From the NCBI GenBank assembly GCA_963728535.1, contig CAVSKK010000001.1, forward strand, positions 2,232,001 to 2,296,000: a stretch of DNA of 64,000 nt, written 5' to 3'. Below, in pieces: positions 1 to 9,063 of this stretch; within the stretch, counting starts at the first letter, position 1; each line of letters starts with the position of its first letter. A program made the position numbers and the translations under genes. Below the pieces are notes generated by a model. That model was given only the letters and a program-made list of their open reading frames with translations, did not search any database and was not told the origin of the DNA. Origin of the DNA: VAXT01 sp963728535. Lineage in GTDB: Bacteria > Actinomycetota > Thermoleophilia > Gaiellales > Gaiellaceae.

Positions 1-2
1 TT

Positions 3-1343
3 TACGTGCTGCTTTTCGGCTGGTCGCTTGTCGAGGGGCTCGGAGCGGTGCTGGTGATCCCGGCCATCGCGGCGCTCGTCGCGGCGAATTATGAGGGCAA
101 GGACCGGGCGTTCGCCTACGGGATCATCGGTGGGGTGGCCGGGGCGGCGATCGCAGTCGGCCCTGTGATCGGTGGTTTCGTGACGACGTACTACTCCTGG
201 CGGCTCGTGTTCGTAGGGGAAGTCGTGATCGTCATCGCGATCCTCCTCGTGCGTAAGCGGATGCAGCCCGCGCCGCGGCCCGACCACCCGCCGCGGCTCG
301 ATTTCGTCGGCGCCGCCTTGTCGGCCGCAGGCCTCGGCTCGATCGTTTTCGGCATCCTCCAAAGCAGTAAGTGGGGCTGGCTGCACCCCCTCGACGCGCC
401 GACCATCGGAGGCCATGAAGTCACCCCGCTCGGCTTTTCGCTGGTGCCGTTCCTGATCGCCGGCGGCGTTTTTCTCCTCTGGTTCTTCAGCTTGTGGGAG
501 GAACGGCGGGAGCGGCTCGACCAGGACACGCTGCTCGAACGCGCACTGCTCGGCATCAAGTCGCTGCGTGCCGGATTGAGCGCCCTGATGTCGCAGCAAC
601 TGGTGCTGATGGGCACCTTCTTCGTCCTTCCGGTCTACCTTCAGGTCGTCCTGGGGCTCGACGCGTTCGAGACCGGTAAACGGCTGCTGCCGATGTCGGC
701 GACGATGCTCATCGCCGCGCTCGCCGGCCCCAAGCTCGCCGTCCGGCTTGCGCCGAGGCTCGTCGTGCAGCTCGGCCTCGCCGCAATGGTGGTCGCAGCC
801 CTCGTCCTCGTTGGCACGATCGACGTTGAGCTGAACGCGGGCTGGTTCAAGCTCGCGCTGGCGTTGTTCGGTGTCGGCGCCGGTCTGATGATGTCGCAGC
901 TCGGCAATGTCATCATGTCCTCGGCGCCGCCCGGGAAGACGAACGAGGCGGGCGGCCTCCAGGGCACCGCCCAGAACCTCGGCGCCTCGCTTGGAACAGC
1001 CCTGATCGGCTCCGTCCTGCTGACCGGCCTGCTCACGGGCTTCACAACCCGCATCGCCGAAAACCCCGCGCTTCCCGAACCCGTGCGTGCGCAGATCGCG
1101 GCCGCGACCCAGCAAGGGATCGAGATCGTTACGACCGAGCAGGCGAACGCCGCCGCGGTCTCGGCCGGGCTCAGCCCTGCCGAGGCGGACGCAGCCACCG
1201 CTGACTATTCCGAGGCCCAGCTCGAGGCATTGAAGAGGGCGATGCTCGCCGTGGCGCTGCTCGCGCTCCTCTCGCTTCCCTTCACACGCCACCTGCCCAG
1301 CAGAAGGTCGAGAGCAGAGCCAGGCGCCACAGCGTCGCCCTGA
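3..1343 (+). CDS. MFS multidrug exporter, DHA2 (14-TM) type, 5' partial
   Basis: Proton-driven drug or metabolite exporter of the inner membrane. The reading frame is open to the left edge, so the N-terminus lies outside the window; GTG at 6 is only the first start codon visible. Near the start is an MFS motif-C-like segment (GPVIGGFVTTYYSWR), a signature of drug:H+ antiporters. At least ten further hydrophobic helices follow over about 445 residues, which fits the C-terminal four-fifths of a 14-helix DHA2 protein. A soluble, Ala/Glu-rich loop lies near residues 355-405 before the last helix. The substrate cannot be told from sequence. It is transcribed alone towards the PLDc_N/SHOCT gene. 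Confidence 0.85.
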   Translation, partial: YVLLFGWSLVEGLGAVLVIPAIAALVAANYEGKDRAFAYGIIGGVAGAAIAVGPVIGGFVTTYYSWRLVFVGEVVIVIAILLVRKRMQPAPRPDHPPRLDFVGAALSAAGLGSIVFGILQSSKWGWLHPLDAPTIGGHEVTPLGFSLVPFLIAGGVFLLWFFSLWEERRERLDQDTLLERALLGIKSLRAGLSALMSQQLVLMGTFFVLPVYLQVVLGLDAFETGKRLLPMSATMLIAALAGPKLAVRLAPRLVVQLGLAAMVVAALVLVGTIDVELNAGWFKLALALFGVGAGLMMSQLGNVIMSSAPPGKTNEAGGLQGTAQNLGASLGTALIGSVLLTGLLTGFTTRIAENPALPEPVRAQIAAATQQGIEIVTTEQANAAAVSAGLSPAEADAATADYSEAQLEALKRAMLAVALLALLSLPFTRHLPSRRSRAEPGATASP

Positions 1344-1400
1344 CCCCGAGCGCCACGCCTGCTCGTCAGGGAACCGACTGGACATGGCGCAACCAGCGCC

Positions 1401-1414
1401 CCGATCCGTATGAT
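1401..1414 (+). promoter_or_regulatory. Shared motif site 1 (CCGATCCGTATGAT)
   Basis: This site is 13/14 identical to the one at 14544-14557. Both lie 73-80 bases upstream of paralogous PLDc_N genes. Function is inferred from recurrence and position only; it may be an operator or part of a promoter. Confidence 0.4.
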
Positions 1415-1425
1415 CACCGGTGATC
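1412..1425. promoter_or_regulatory. Perfect 14-bp palindrome upstream of the PLDc_N/SHOCT gene
   Basis: GATCACCGGTGATC is a perfect palindrome about 60 bases upstream of the start at 1487. It overlaps the end of motif site 1. It looks like a dimeric regulator site, but nothing identifies the regulator. Confidence 0.35.
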
Positions 1426-1486
1426 CCGCCGGCGCGGTCTTGGCCGCCGACCGGTGTACCCGCTCGAACTCAGGAGGCCCCCCCGA

Positions 1487-1882
1487 ATGGTGCTTGGAGC
1501 TGATTACCCGTTTCTCGACGTGTTCTGGTCGATGCTCGTTTTCTTCTTGTGGGTCATGTGGTTCATGCTGCTGTTCCACATCATCGGAGACATCTTCCGC
1601 CGGCGTGATGCGAGCGGCGGGAAGAAGACCCTCTGGCTCCTCTTTGTGCTCTTCGCCCCGTTCCTCGGCGCCTTCGTCTACCTGATCGCCAACAGCGACG
1701 ATATGGCGCGGCGGGGGGCAGAACAGGTGGCCGCGCAACAGGCCCAGACGGACGAGTACGTCCGGTCGGTCGCCGGCTCGTCCGGCGCGGCAGCAGAGAT
1801 CGAGAAGGCCAAGGGGCTGCTCGAAAGCGGCGCCATCAATCAGCAGGAGTACGACGCGATCAAGGCCAAGGCGCTCGCCTGA
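1487..1882 (+). CDS. PLDc_N-type membrane protein with C-terminal SHOCT motif
   Basis: Small membrane protein of 131 residues. The start is ATG 1487, chosen because AGGAGG sits at 1472-1477 with ideal spacing; an in-frame GTG at 1454 lacks this. Two hydrophobic helices span roughly residues 9-30 and 46-65, separated by a short basic hairpin (FRRRDASGGKK), as in the phospholipase D-nuclease N-terminal (PLDc_N) family. The C-terminus has a SHOCT motif (KGLLESGAINQQEYDAIKAK), a short helical module often found on small membrane or stress proteins. The biochemical role is unknown. A paralogue without SHOCT lies at 14637. The 3' end overlaps the convergent YihY gene by 23 bases. Confidence 0.85.
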   Translation: MVLGADYPFLDVFWSMLVFFLWVMWFMLLFHIIGDIFRRRDASGGKKTLWLLFVLFAPFLGAFVYLIANSDDMARRGAEQVAAQQAQTDEYVRSVAGSSGAAAEIEKAKGLLESGAINQQEYDAIKAKALA

Positions 1883-2795
1883 CCTGAGAGGACGGCGGTC
1901 CGCCCGGCGCGGTGGCTGCAAGCGCAGTCCCGGGCCAGGCGGCCGCGACGCTTGCGCCGAGCAGGAGGACCTCGACCGCGACGTACACCACCACCAAGAA
2001 GACGAACACGGCGCTGAGCGAGCCAAAAACTTCGTCGAAGTCGGCGAACCGACTGATGTAGATCGAAAAGGCGATCGCCGCCAGGTTGAAGCCGGCACAG
2101 GCCACCAACGCGCCGGCCAGCGCGTCGCGTAGGCGGACGCGCACGGTCGGCACGAACCGGTAGAGGAACAGGAACGCGACGAAGGTCAACGCGACGGAAG
2201 TTACGAACTCGAGACCGGCGCCGAGCTGGCGCGCCGCCGAGGCCGGGCCTCCGAGCTTGCGCACGAGCTCCTCGCCCGCCGTCTCGACGATCTGCGTGAT
2301 GATCGTCACGCCAAAGGCGCAGAGGATCAGCAGGCCGGCAACGAGCACGAGCGCGACATCGACGAGCTTGCCGCGCACGTACGGCAGGCGTGCTTCGCTC
2401 CCCCAGATCGCCCGGAACGCCGAGCGAATCGCGCCCATCATTCCGCTCGCCGCGTACACGAGCAGGAGCAGCGAGATGAGACCGACCAGCGAGGCTGGCG
2501 GTCCGACGTTCTCGGCCGCGCGGGCAACGCTGTTCTCGAGCTCCCCCTCCAGCGGCATCTCAGCCACCAGCCACGAGACGGCGCGATCACTGGTTTTCTC
2601 CGGCAGCAGCAGCTCGAGGAGCGAGGCGACGAATGCGACAAAGGGAACGAGCGAGAAGAGCGCCCGGTAGGAGATAGCGGCCGCTCGCTGGTTGCCTTCG
2701 GCCCGGCGAAACGATCCGACAGCGATCTTGAGTGCGCGCCCCAGCCGCCGAACGGAGCCTGGCGTGCCCGCTGTCGTCTGATCGCGGCCGGTCAT
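1860..2795 (-). CDS. YihY/BrkB-family inner-membrane protein
   Basis: A 311-residue polytopic membrane protein of the YihY/virulence factor BrkB family. The N-terminal segment carries the family pattern around AAAISYRALFSLVPF (about residues 38-52). About six hydrophobic helices follow, near residues 45-65, 105-125, 145-175, 195-215, 228-250 and 262-290. The C-terminal tail is Pro/Ala rich. Older annotation of this family as ribonuclease BN is wrong for the family, and its transport or envelope role remains uncertain. It is monocistronic, divergent from the RDD gene (54-base gap) and convergent with the SHOCT gene. Confidence 0.85.
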   Translation of the reverse strand: MTGRDQTTAGTPGSVRRLGRALKIAVGSFRRAEGNQRAAAISYRALFSLVPFVAFVASLLELLLPEKTSDRAVSWLVAEMPLEGELENSVARAAENVGPPASLVGLISLLLLVYAASGMMGAIRSAFRAIWGSEARLPYVRGKLVDVALVLVAGLLILCAFGVTIITQIVETAGEELVRKLGGPASAARQLGAGLEFVTSVALTFVAFLFLYRFVPTVRVRLRDALAGALVACAGFNLAAIAFSIYISRFADFDEVFGSLSAVFVFLVVVYVAVEVLLLGASVAAAWPGTALAATAPGGPPSSQVRRAPWP

Positions 2796-2849
2796 CAGTC
2801 AGATCCTCGCAGCCTTGCCCGCAAAACCACGCTCTGCGATCCTCGTGAC

Positions 2850-3977
2850 ATGGCTCGACCGACGAACGCGAACGACATCGCCCTCGGATTGGTCGCTACC
2901 GGCGTCCGAGCCGGTGCCACCGTAGGGCGGCTCGCGCTTTTCCCCGTGCGCCTCGCGGCCCGCGCCCCGGTCATCGGCCCGGTGCTGCGACGCGCCGGAG
3001 AGGAGCTGTCCTCCGACGGCCTCGAGGCCCGTGCCAGAAGCCGTGAACGACTCGAGGCAGGTGCGGGTGACCTGCTGGCCGCGCCCGAGGTCGAGCGAGC
3101 GGTCGACCAAGCACTGGCCGGCCCGCTGACGGATACGGTCGCGCGCTCGCTCGCCAAGCACCGTGTCGCGGAGCGCGTCGCCGCGGAGATTGCCGCTACG
3201 CCCGAGTTCGAGCAGGCAGTCGCGGATGCACTCGACCACGAGGCGACCCAGCGGCTCGTCGACCGAGCACTGGCGAGCCCCGGCCTCGAGCGACTGGTGA
3301 TCGAAGCGCTCGAGAGCCGGCTCACGGGGGAGGTCGTCGAGCACGTCGCATCGAGCCCCGCAGTGCGCTCCGCCATGCAGCGACAGACCACGACACTGGC
3401 CGAGGAAATGGTGAGCGGCGTTCGGCGCCGCGCCGAACGAGCCGACGACGCCGCCCAACGAAGAATCCGCCGGCGGCAGGTTGCGGACGTCCCATACGCC
3501 GGTATCGCCACCCGGGCGATCGGGCTCGCCGTCGACGTCCTGCTCGCCCAGATCATCTTCCTCACCGGAGCCGCGCTCGTGGGGCTCGTGGCGTCGCTCG
3601 TCAGCGACTTGAGGCCCGAGTGGCTCGTCGCGGCTCTCGCGGGTGCCGGCTGGATACTCGTCGCAGGCACGTATTTTGTGCTCTTCTGGACGGCTGCGGG
3701 GCAGACCCCGGGTATGCGCCTCATGCGCCTCTGCGTGTCCAATCATCACGGCCAACCGCCGAGCCTCGGCCGTTCCGTCGTGCGCTTCCTCGGGCTCTTG
3801 CTCGCGATCGTGCCCTTGTTTGCCGGTTTCCTCCCTGTGCTCGTAGACGACCGGAGGCGAGGGCTGCACGACTTTCTGGCAGGCACGACCGTCTTCTATG
3901 TCGATCGCGCGCCGCTAATCGTCGAGGCTGCGTCGACGGAAGGCAGTCACGAGGCTCTCACTTTGAGCGGCGGTTAA
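2850..3977 (+). CDS. RDD-family membrane protein with long helical N-terminal region
   Basis: A 375-residue protein. Residues 1-205 form an Ala/Glu/Arg-rich, mostly helical region with repeating Glu-Arg-Ala-Val-type heptads, probably a soluble coiled-coil-like module. Residues 215-355 form an RDD domain: it begins with YAGIATRAIGLAVDVLL, has hydrophobic helices near 222-250, 260-285 and 315-335, and ends with the Asp/Arg-rich segment VDDRRRGLHDFLAGT. RDD domains are membrane modules linked to small-molecule or ion transport in some bacteria, but no substrate is assigned here. The stop overlaps the convergent ZIP gene by four bases. Confidence 0.8.
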   Translation: MARPTNANDIALGLVATGVRAGATVGRLALFPVRLAARAPVIGPVLRRAGEELSSDGLEARARSRERLEAGAGDLLAAPEVERAVDQALAGPLTDTVARSLAKHRVAERVAAEIAATPEFEQAVADALDHEATQRLVDRALASPGLERLVIEALESRLTGEVVEHVASSPAVRSAMQRQTTTLAEEMVSGVRRRAERADDAAQRRIRRRQVADVPYAGIATRAIGLAVDVLLAQIIFLTGAALVGLVASLVSDLRPEWLVAALAGAGWILVAGTYFVLFWTAAGQTPGMRLMRLCVSNHHGQPPSLGRSVVRFLGLLLAIVPLFAGFLPVLVDDRRRGLHDFLAGTTVFYVDRAPLIVEAASTEGSHEALTLSGG

Positions 3978-4672
3978 CTCGTACCTAGGAGCGAAACGCA
4001 GAAACCAACAGCTGTCGCCGCCCCCGCGAGCGCGCCGCCACGCTCGAAGGAGAACGGCATCAGCGAGTTGGTCAGCATGGCAAGGAGACCGCCCGCGGCG
4101 AGGGCAGCCATTCGGCCACCCTGAGCGTCGGATGTGAGGTCCGTGGCCAGATAGCCGAGAACCGCGGCGACGGCGCAGGCGAGGACGACCCAGAACCAGA
4201 GAGTTCCAACGCGTCTGGCGCTCCATCCGGCAGCCGAGAGATCGGCAGACGGCGCAATGCTCTGCGGGATGTTGGAGATGAACACAGCGGCCATGAAACT
4301 CAGACTGATTGGGAAGCCCGTTCCGACCTGGATCCCGAAGATGATCGACTCCGGCACTCCGTCGACGACCGATCCGACGACGATGCCCATCGCACCTCCG
4401 ACTCCAGCCTCGCCGAAGCGCTTCTCCACCATCCTGTCGGCGACGAGAAAGACGGCCACACCGACCAGCATCCACAGTGCGAACTGCCAGAGAGAGAGCA
4501 CGTCTTCCGCCTCCGCGACGAGGTCGAAGGAGATCGCTGCGATCAGCGCTCCGGCACCGAAGCCGGCCAGAACGCCGACGAGCCGGGCCGGAACATCGAG
4601 CCAGCAGGCGAGCAGGCCGGCAAACAGGAGGGACGACGCCCCGAGCAGTCCCAGGCCGAATGCCTCAAGCAC
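3974..4672 (-). CDS. ZIP-family metal transporter-like protein
   Basis: A 232-residue polytopic protein with the layout of bacterial ZIP transporters of the ZupT/GufA type: about eight helices, a family segment VDGVPESIIFG near residues 103-113 and a second segment SNIPQSIAPS near 133-142. ZupT-like proteins carry His-Asn-x-Pro-Glu in both helices. Here the first His is Asp and the second is Ser, so metal coordination must differ or the substrate is not a classical ZIP cation. A similar paralogue is at 12887-13612. It starts inside the end of the NfeD-like gene (8-base overlap), so the two are probably co-translated. Confidence 0.75.
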   Translation of the reverse strand: MLEAFGLGLLGASSLLFAGLLACWLDVPARLVGVLAGFGAGALIAAISFDLVAEAEDVLSLWQFALWMLVGVAVFLVADRMVEKRFGEAGVGGAMGIVVGSVVDGVPESIIFGIQVGTGFPISLSFMAAVFISNIPQSIAPSADLSAAGWSARRVGTLWFWVVLACAVAAVLGYLATDLTSDAQGGRMAALAAGGLLAMLTNSLMPFSFERGGALAGAATAVGFCVSLLGTS

Positions 4673-5042
4673 GCTCTTGTGCCTCGGGCACCGCCTCGAC
4701 CTCGAGTTTTAGGCCGTGCACCGCAACCACCCGCACGGCTGAGCCAGGGGGAATCTCCGAGCTCGAGGTTGCCTGCCAGAGCTCACCCAGGATCCGGACA
4801 TTGCCGGACGGCGCGAGCCGCTCGATCGCCTCGCCGGTCGCACCGACGAGATTCTCGACGCCCGTCTGAACCTTCTCGCGACGCATGCGGCGCTGCCAGT
4901 AGATGACCTCGAAGATGCCGAGCACGCCGCTCACGAGCCCACCGATGACGTCCCACGGATCGGGCAGGAAGATGAAGAGCAGCAGAGCGAGTACAAAGAA
5001 CATCTGAAGCCGTCCGATGATCCTCCTCGATGCACGACTCAC
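4665..5042 (-). CDS. NfeD-like membrane protein
   Basis: A 125-residue protein. Residues 10-48 hold two hydrophobic helices (FFVLALLLFIFLPDPW and the following Gly/Leu/Val segment). Residues 62-118 form an OB-fold-like domain with the NfeD C-terminal pattern: Gly-x-Ala, Gly-x-Val-x-Ile-x-Gly-Glu-x-Trp-x-Ala, then Val-x-Val-x-x-Val-x-Gly-Leu-x-Leu-x-Val. NfeD proteins usually pair with stomatin/prohibitin-like SPFH proteins. No SPFH partner is present here; the downstream partner is the ZIP-like gene, which overlaps by 8 bases. A copy of the shared regulatory motif lies just upstream (5050-5063). Confidence 0.75.
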   Translation of the reverse strand: MSRASRRIIGRLQMFFVLALLLFIFLPDPWDVIGGLVSGVLGIFEVIYWQRRMRREKVQTGVENLVGATGEAIERLAPSGNVRILGELWQATSSSEIPPGSAVRVVAVHGLKLEVEAVPEAQERA

Positions 5043-5049
5043 GCATCAC

Positions 5050-5063
5050 CCGGTGCGGATGAT
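5050..5063 (+). promoter_or_regulatory. Shared motif site 2 (CCGGTGCGGATGAT)
   Basis: This site matches the motif at 14544-14557 at 11 of 14 positions and is flanked on the left by ATCA as other copies are. It lies 8 bases upstream of the NfeD-like start (minus strand) and 103 bases upstream of the sulfatase start (plus strand). Function is inferred. Confidence 0.3.
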
Positions 5064-5165
5064 TGAGACGGTCAACCGCAATTCATCCCCTTTGGGCGAC
5101 GAGAATCTGAACCGCCGCGGAATAGAATCGCGCTCTCGAAGTCGCCCCCAATGCGAGGAGCCAAG

Positions 5166-7523
5166 ATGCCCGAGGAGATCGTTCGCGATCACCTTCCCAT
5201 CCCGGATCGGCCGTACGCGGGACCGGTGTACGAGGATGCGAAAGACCCGGAGTCGACGTTCCCGCCAATCGAGCCGCTGCGCCCGCCGACCGGCGCGCCG
5301 AACGTGCTCGTCATCCTGCTCGACGACGTCGGCTTCGGCGCAACCAGCGCCTTCGGCGGGCGCTGCGCGACGCCGACGGCCGAGCGGCTGGCCGAGGGCG
5401 GGCTGAAGTTCAACCGCTTCCACACGACGGCGCTGTGCGCGCCCACCCGCCAGGCGCTGCTCACGGGCCGCAACCACCACACGGTGGGGATGGGCGTTAT
5501 CACCGAGCTCGCCACGTCGGCGCCGGGCTACAACTCGATGAGGCCCAACACGTGCGCCCCGCTGGCGAAGACGCTGACGCTGAACGGCTACTCGACCGCG
5601 CAGTTCGGCAAGTGCCACGAGGTGCCGGTCTGGCAGACGAGCCCGCTCGGCCCGTTTGACGCATGGCCGAGCATGGGCGGCGGCTTCGAGCACTTCTACG
5701 GCTTTATCGGCGGGGAGACCAACCAGTACTACCCGGCGATCTACGAGGGGACGAACCCGGTCGAGCCGGAGAAGACGCCCGAAGAGGGCTACCACTTCAC
5801 CGAGGACATGACGGACAAGGCGATCGCCTGGGTGCGCTCGCAGAAGGCGCTAATGCCCGACAAGCCGTTCTTCGTCTACTACGCGCCAGGCGCGACCCAC
5901 GCGCCGCATCACGTGCCAGAGGAGTGGTCGGCGAAGTACAAGGGCAAGTTCGACGACGGCTGGGACGCGCTGCGCGAGGAGACCATCGCGCGGCAGAAGG
6001 AGCTGGGCGTCGTCCCGCCCGACTGCGAGCTGACGGCTCGGCACGACGAGATCCCCGCGTGGGACGACGTGCCCGCCGACCTGAAGCCCATCCTTGCGCG
6101 ACAGATGGAGGTGTACGCCGGCTTCCTCGAGCACACCGATCACCACATCGGCCGGCTCGTCGACGCCCTCGAGGACCTCGGCGCGCTCGAGGACACGCTC
6201 GTCTACTACATCATCGGCGACAACGGGGCGAGCGCCGAGGGCACCACGCAGGGCTCGTTCAACGAGCTGCTCATGCTGAACGGCGCGAGCGAGCTAGAGA
6301 CGACCGAGTTCATGGCGTCCAAGATCGACCTGTTCGGCACTCCGGCCGCGTACAACCACTACGCCGTCGGCTGGGCGCACGCGATGGATACGCCGTACCA
6401 GTGGACGAAGCAGGTCGCCTCCCACTGGGGCGGCACGCGGAACGGGACCATCGTGCACTGGCCGAAGGGCATCGACGCGAAGGGCGAGGTGCGCAACCAG
6501 TTCCACCACGTGATCGACGTGGCGCCCACGGTGCTCGAGGCCGTCGGGCTCCCGCAGCCGCTCGTCGTCGACGGCGTGGAGCAGCTGCCGATCGAGGGCG
6601 TCTCCATGCGCTACGCCTTCAACCAGGCGGACGCCGCCGAGCGCCGCGAGACCCAGTACTTCGAGATGTTCTGCAACCGCGGCATCTACCACGAGGGCTG
6701 GACCGCCGTCACGCGCCACTCGACCCCGTGGGTGATGGCGCCGCTGCCGCCTTTTCAGGACGACGTGTGGGAGCTCTACGACACGAACACGGACTGGAGC
6801 CAGTCGCACGACCTCGCGGCTGAGCATCCGGAGAAGCTCGCCGAGCTGCAGGCGGTGTTCCTGGAGGAGGCGCGCAAGTACAACGTGCTCCCCCTGGATG
6901 ACCGCCGGGTCGAGCGGTTCAACTCGGACATCGCGGGGCGTCCAACGCTCATCCGCGGGAACTCGCAGGTCCTGTTCTCCGGGATGGGGCGGCTCACCGA
7001 GAACGTCATGCTCAACATCAAGAACAAGTCGTATGCAGTGACCGCCGAGATCGAGGTGCCGGGGGGCGGCGCCGACGGCGTGATCTTCGCGCAGGGCGGC
7101 GAGTTCGGCGGGTGGAGCCTCTACCTGAGAGACGGCCGGCCGGCCTATTGCTACAACCTCTTCGGGCTTCAGCAGTTCAAGGTCGCGGGCACCGAGCAGG
7201 TCGCGGCCGGCACGCATCAGGTCCGCATGGAGTTCGCGTACGACGGCGGCGGCCTCGCCAAGGGCGGCGCGGTGACGCTATACGTGGACGGCGCCATGGC
7301 CGGCGAGGGCCGCGTGCACGCGACCGTTCCGATGATGTTCTCGGGTGACGAGACCGCGGACGTCGGCAGCGACACAGCCTCGCCGGTAGCCGACGACTAC
7401 ACGGCGAGCGTGTTCAGCGGCACGGTCAACTGGGTGCAGATCGACCTCGGCGAGGATGCTGAGGACGCCGACCACCTCATCACCCCGGAGGAGCGGCTGC
7501 GCGTCGCGATGGCGCGGCAGTAG
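5166..7523 (+). CDS. Arylsulfatase-type sulfatase (FGly-dependent)
   Basis: A large 785-residue sulfatase hydrolysing sulfate esters; the natural substrate is unknown. The start is set at ATG 5166 because AGGAG at 5156-5160 is correctly spaced; ATG 5151 would add five residues. Metal-binding Asp53-Asp54 lie in VLVILLDDVGFG. The sulfatase signature CAPTR is at residues 91-95: Cys91 is the residue FGE converts to formylglycine. A C-terminal beta-rich domain (about 590-770) fits a jelly-roll or laminin-G-like fold. No signal peptide is visible, so it appears cytoplasmic or exported by an unrecognised route. The likely maturation enzyme is encoded at 13612-14532. Confidence 0.93.
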   Translation: MPEEIVRDHLPIPDRPYAGPVYEDAKDPESTFPPIEPLRPPTGAPNVLVILLDDVGFGATSAFGGRCATPTAERLAEGGLKFNRFHTTALCAPTRQALLTGRNHHTVGMGVITELATSAPGYNSMRPNTCAPLAKTLTLNGYSTAQFGKCHEVPVWQTSPLGPFDAWPSMGGGFEHFYGFIGGETNQYYPAIYEGTNPVEPEKTPEEGYHFTEDMTDKAIAWVRSQKALMPDKPFFVYYAPGATHAPHHVPEEWSAKYKGKFDDGWDALREETIARQKELGVVPPDCELTARHDEIPAWDDVPADLKPILARQMEVYAGFLEHTDHHIGRLVDALEDLGALEDTLVYYIIGDNGASAEGTTQGSFNELLMLNGASELETTEFMASKIDLFGTPAAYNHYAVGWAHAMDTPYQWTKQVASHWGGTRNGTIVHWPKGIDAKGEVRNQFHHVIDVAPTVLEAVGLPQPLVVDGVEQLPIEGVSMRYAFNQADAAERRETQYFEMFCNRGIYHEGWTAVTRHSTPWVMAPLPPFQDDVWELYDTNTDWSQSHDLAAEHPEKLAELQAVFLEEARKYNVLPLDDRRVERFNSDIAGRPTLIRGNSQVLFSGMGRLTENVMLNIKNKSYAVTAEIEVPGGGADGVIFAQGGEFGGWSLYLRDGRPAYCYNLFGLQQFKVAGTEQVAAGTHQVRMEFAYDGGGLAKGGAVTLYVDGAMAGEGRVHATVPMMFSGDETADVGSDTASPVADDYTASVFSGTVNWVQIDLGEDAEDADHLITPEERLRVAMARQ

Positions 7524-7580
7524 GGCGGACGCTCAGCAGATAGGTCGGGCGCTGAACCCGCGAATGCGCTTGAGCGCCCT

Positions 7581-8651
7581 GTGAAGGACAGGTCTCCCGC
7601 ACTCATGCCGCGGCCGCCGTGGCGGCGCGTGCTCAAGCCCGTGATCGTGGTCGCAGCGCTCGTGATCGTGTTCGGCTGGCTCCTGCCGCGGTTCATCGAC
7701 TACGAGCAGGTGTGGGAGGCGCTCACGCAGCTCGATGCTTGGGAGGTGGTCATCCTGCTCGGGCTCGGGCTGTCGCGTGTGCCGACCGAAGCGTTGATGT
7801 ACCGGGCGTTCTTGCCGGGCCTCGGCCTGTGGCGCGGAAGCGAGGCATACCTCTCCTCGAACTTCGCAGGCCAGCTGCTTCCACCTCCGAGCGCGAGCGT
7901 CGTCCAGTATGGGTACTTCCGCGGCGGAGGCTACTCGCCGGACGCCGCGGGGCTTGCTGCACTGGGCTCATTCCTGTTCCCGATGATCGGCCGCTTCGTG
8001 CTTCCGCTCGTCGCGCTCGCATTGCTGCTCCTCACCGGTGAGACCAACGGCACAGTCGTGCTGGCGGGTGCGCTCTCGCTTGTGATTACGGCCGGCGCGG
8101 GCATCGCCGGCTACTTGTTCCTGCGCCGCGAGCGCTCGGCGCGCTGGCTCGGAGCGAAGGCGCAACGACCGCTCTCCTGGATCCTGTTGAAGCTCAAGCG
8201 CGATCCGATCGAAGATGGGGCCGGCAAGGCGACCGAACTGCGTTCCCAAGCGCTCGCCGTCATGCGTGAGGGCTGGGCGCTGGGGTCGATCGGCGTCGCG
8301 GCGAACCTCTTCCTCACCTACCTGATCCTGCTCGCATCGCTCCGCTTCGTCGGCGTCTCGAGCGCGTACCTGTCCGCGCCCGATGCCTTCGCCGCCTTCG
8401 CGATCGCCTTCTGGGCCGGAGCCGTGTTTCCGATCACCGGAAGCGGCCTCGGAGTCGTCGACGCCGTTTTGATCGCCATGCTCATCGAGCTGGGCGGCGC
8501 CTCCGACGACGCGCTCGTGGCCGCCGCGCTGCTGTGGCGCGTCTTTTACTCGATCGTGACGTTGCCGCTGGGCGCGGTCACTCTCGGCCGCTTCCGGAAG
8601 GCGAACCCCGACGTTCTGCGGGGTGGTACCGCGGAGGCGCCACCGACATGA
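7581..8651 (+). CDS. Flippase-like membrane protein (LPG synthase TM / UPF0104 family)
   Basis: A 356-residue polytopic protein of the lysylphosphatidylglycerol-synthase transmembrane-domain family, without the soluble aminoacyl-transferase domain. About eight to nine helices are visible (residues 18-38, 54-72, 130-155, 160-180, 228-250, 265-290, 300-345). The conserved polar segments include SNFAGQLLPPPSASVVQYG (about 93-111) and PITGSGLGVVDAVLI (about 280-294). Members are thought to move lipids or lipid-linked precursors. GTG 7581 and ATG 7605 are both possible starts. It follows the sulfatase by 57 bases. A second family member is at 19737-20852. Confidence 0.8.
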   Translation: MKDRSPALMPRPPWRRVLKPVIVVAALVIVFGWLLPRFIDYEQVWEALTQLDAWEVVILLGLGLSRVPTEALMYRAFLPGLGLWRGSEAYLSSNFAGQLLPPPSASVVQYGYFRGGGYSPDAAGLAALGSFLFPMIGRFVLPLVALALLLLTGETNGTVVLAGALSLVITAGAGIAGYLFLRRERSARWLGAKAQRPLSWILLKLKRDPIEDGAGKATELRSQALAVMREGWALGSIGVAANLFLTYLILLASLRFVGVSSAYLSAPDAFAAFAIAFWAGAVFPITGSGLGVVDAVLIAMLIELGGASDDALVAAALLWRVFYSIVTLPLGAVTLGRFRKANPDVLRGGTAEAPPT

Positions 8652-8672
8652 GCCGATGTCTTGGCGGACGGC

Positions 8673-9020
8673 CTAGCCGTCGACGAGCTCGAACGCCTCG
8701 GAGACGTCGTAGCCGAGCGCCAGGCCGAGGTTGGGAGCCGCGGAGACGACCCGCGCGACCCCGACGATCGGCATCACCGCAATGAGTGTCCCGACGATCT
8801 CTTCGTAGGTCGCGCCGGCGTCCAGTCCTGCCTGCACTGCGCTCATGAACGAGGGCGGGGCGGCGTCGACCGCGATCAGCGCAGCGATTCGGAGGAGGGC
8901 GTGCGACCGAGCATCGATGCCCGAGAGCTCCGTGTTGGCGCACTTTTCACCGAGGAGCGCGTCGATGTAGCGATCGTCTCGGAGCGCGAACCTTCGCAGC
9001 GTGAGCTTGTAGTCATCCAC
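8673..9020 (-). CDS. Carboxymuconolactone-decarboxylase (CMD) family protein
   Basis: A small helical protein of 115 residues. The CMD pattern is visible as DARSHALLRIAALIAV (about 36-51) and AGATYEEIVGTLIAVMPIVG (about 68-87). AhpD-type peroxidase members carry a C-x-x-C pair; here that region reads DAAPPSFMS, so there is no redox pair and peroxidase activity is unlikely. It may be a non-catalytic or lactone-related member. It lies 43 bases downstream of the LuxR-type regulator on the same strand and could be co-transcribed with it. Confidence 0.75.
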   Translation of the reverse strand: MDDYKLTLRRFALRDDRYIDALLGEKCANTELSGIDARSHALLRIAALIAVDAAPPSFMSAVQAGLDAGATYEEIVGTLIAVMPIVGVARVVSAAPNLGLALGYDVSEAFELVDG

Positions 9021-9063
9021 CCGGTCGTCTTCCCCATTGGATGCTTCCCGGCGGCTGAGGGCA